Below, one piece after another: positions 63,843-64,000 of a DNA stretch of 64,000 nucleotides. The position numbers and the translations under genes were made by a program. This stretch comes from Elephas maximus indicus (Eukaryota > Chordata > Mammalia > Proboscidea > Elephantidae), in contig NC_064822.1 of assembly GCF_024166365.1 (NCBI RefSeq), forward strand, positions 104,900,823 to 104,964,822, in the 5' to 3' direction. A model generated the notes under the pieces. The model made no database searches and was not told the origin of the DNA. It worked only from the letters and a program-made list of their open reading frames with translations. The first letter of the stretch is position 1, and each line of letters starts with the position of its first letter.

Positions 63843-64000
63843 GTGGGTTGAGCGCTGGTGAGGGAGGGGTAGAAGAGGGGCAAGCTGAAGAGCTGGGGGA
63901 GTGAAACTGGACCAGTCACAGAGAAGTGTCCAGAAGATCAGCTGGAGCCAGTCAGACCCCTCCCGCAGTTTGGGGGCTCGGCACTGAAGGAAGGGTGTCA

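Overview
The window is mammalian nuclear DNA, most likely from an afrotherian such as elephant. The main evidence is a tRNA-derived SINE of the AfroSINE type, present about 14 times. In sense orientation it starts with a 'ggagccctggtggcacag' head carrying a pol III A box and B box and ends in a 'cctaacaacaaca' type tail. Several long LINE-1 copies share one 3' UTR type. The species is inferred from these repeats and was not tested by any search.

Two protein genes lie head to tail on the + strand. SPATS2 fills about 1-50.84 kb. Eleven coding exons are present, from residue 9 to the stop, with a 3' UTR and an AATAAA at 50,817. The short first coding exon is not in the window and should lie upstream. 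All junctions are GT/AG, all phases agree, and no coding exon is broken. A gap of about 9 kb without recognised genes follows. KCNH3 (Kv12.2, an ELK-type potassium channel) begins in a CpG island, with its ATG at 60,396. Its first four coding exons, about 193 residues covering the PAS/eag domain and the PAS-S1 linker, lie before the window ends. This order fits the SPATS2-KCNH3 neighbourhood of human 12q13.

Most of the rest is repeats inside SPATS2 introns: a full-length but decayed L1 (4.7-12.2 kb), an internally deleted antisense L1 (13.2-14.7 kb), a 5'-truncated and much younger looking L1 (44.2-47.9 kb), an L1 3' UTR fragment (38.3-39.2 kb), older L1, L2 and MIR remnants, and the AfroSINEs. 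One stack at 43.3-43.9 kb has AfroSINEs nested in a MIR and in each other. Between the genes there is a small terminal-inverted-repeat DNA transposon, a 187-bp direct duplication, two alternating purine-pyrimidine tracts (one of about 74 CA units beside the KCNH3 promoter) and the CpG island.

I found no CRISPR array, no rRNA gene, no convincing tRNA or snoRNA gene, and no new multi-gene system. The items most worth a second look are an open frame shared by three L1 3' UTR copies, a possible alternative terminal-type exon of SPATS2 at 49.39-49.59 kb, and uORFs in the KCNH3 leader, one of which ends a single base before the main ATG.
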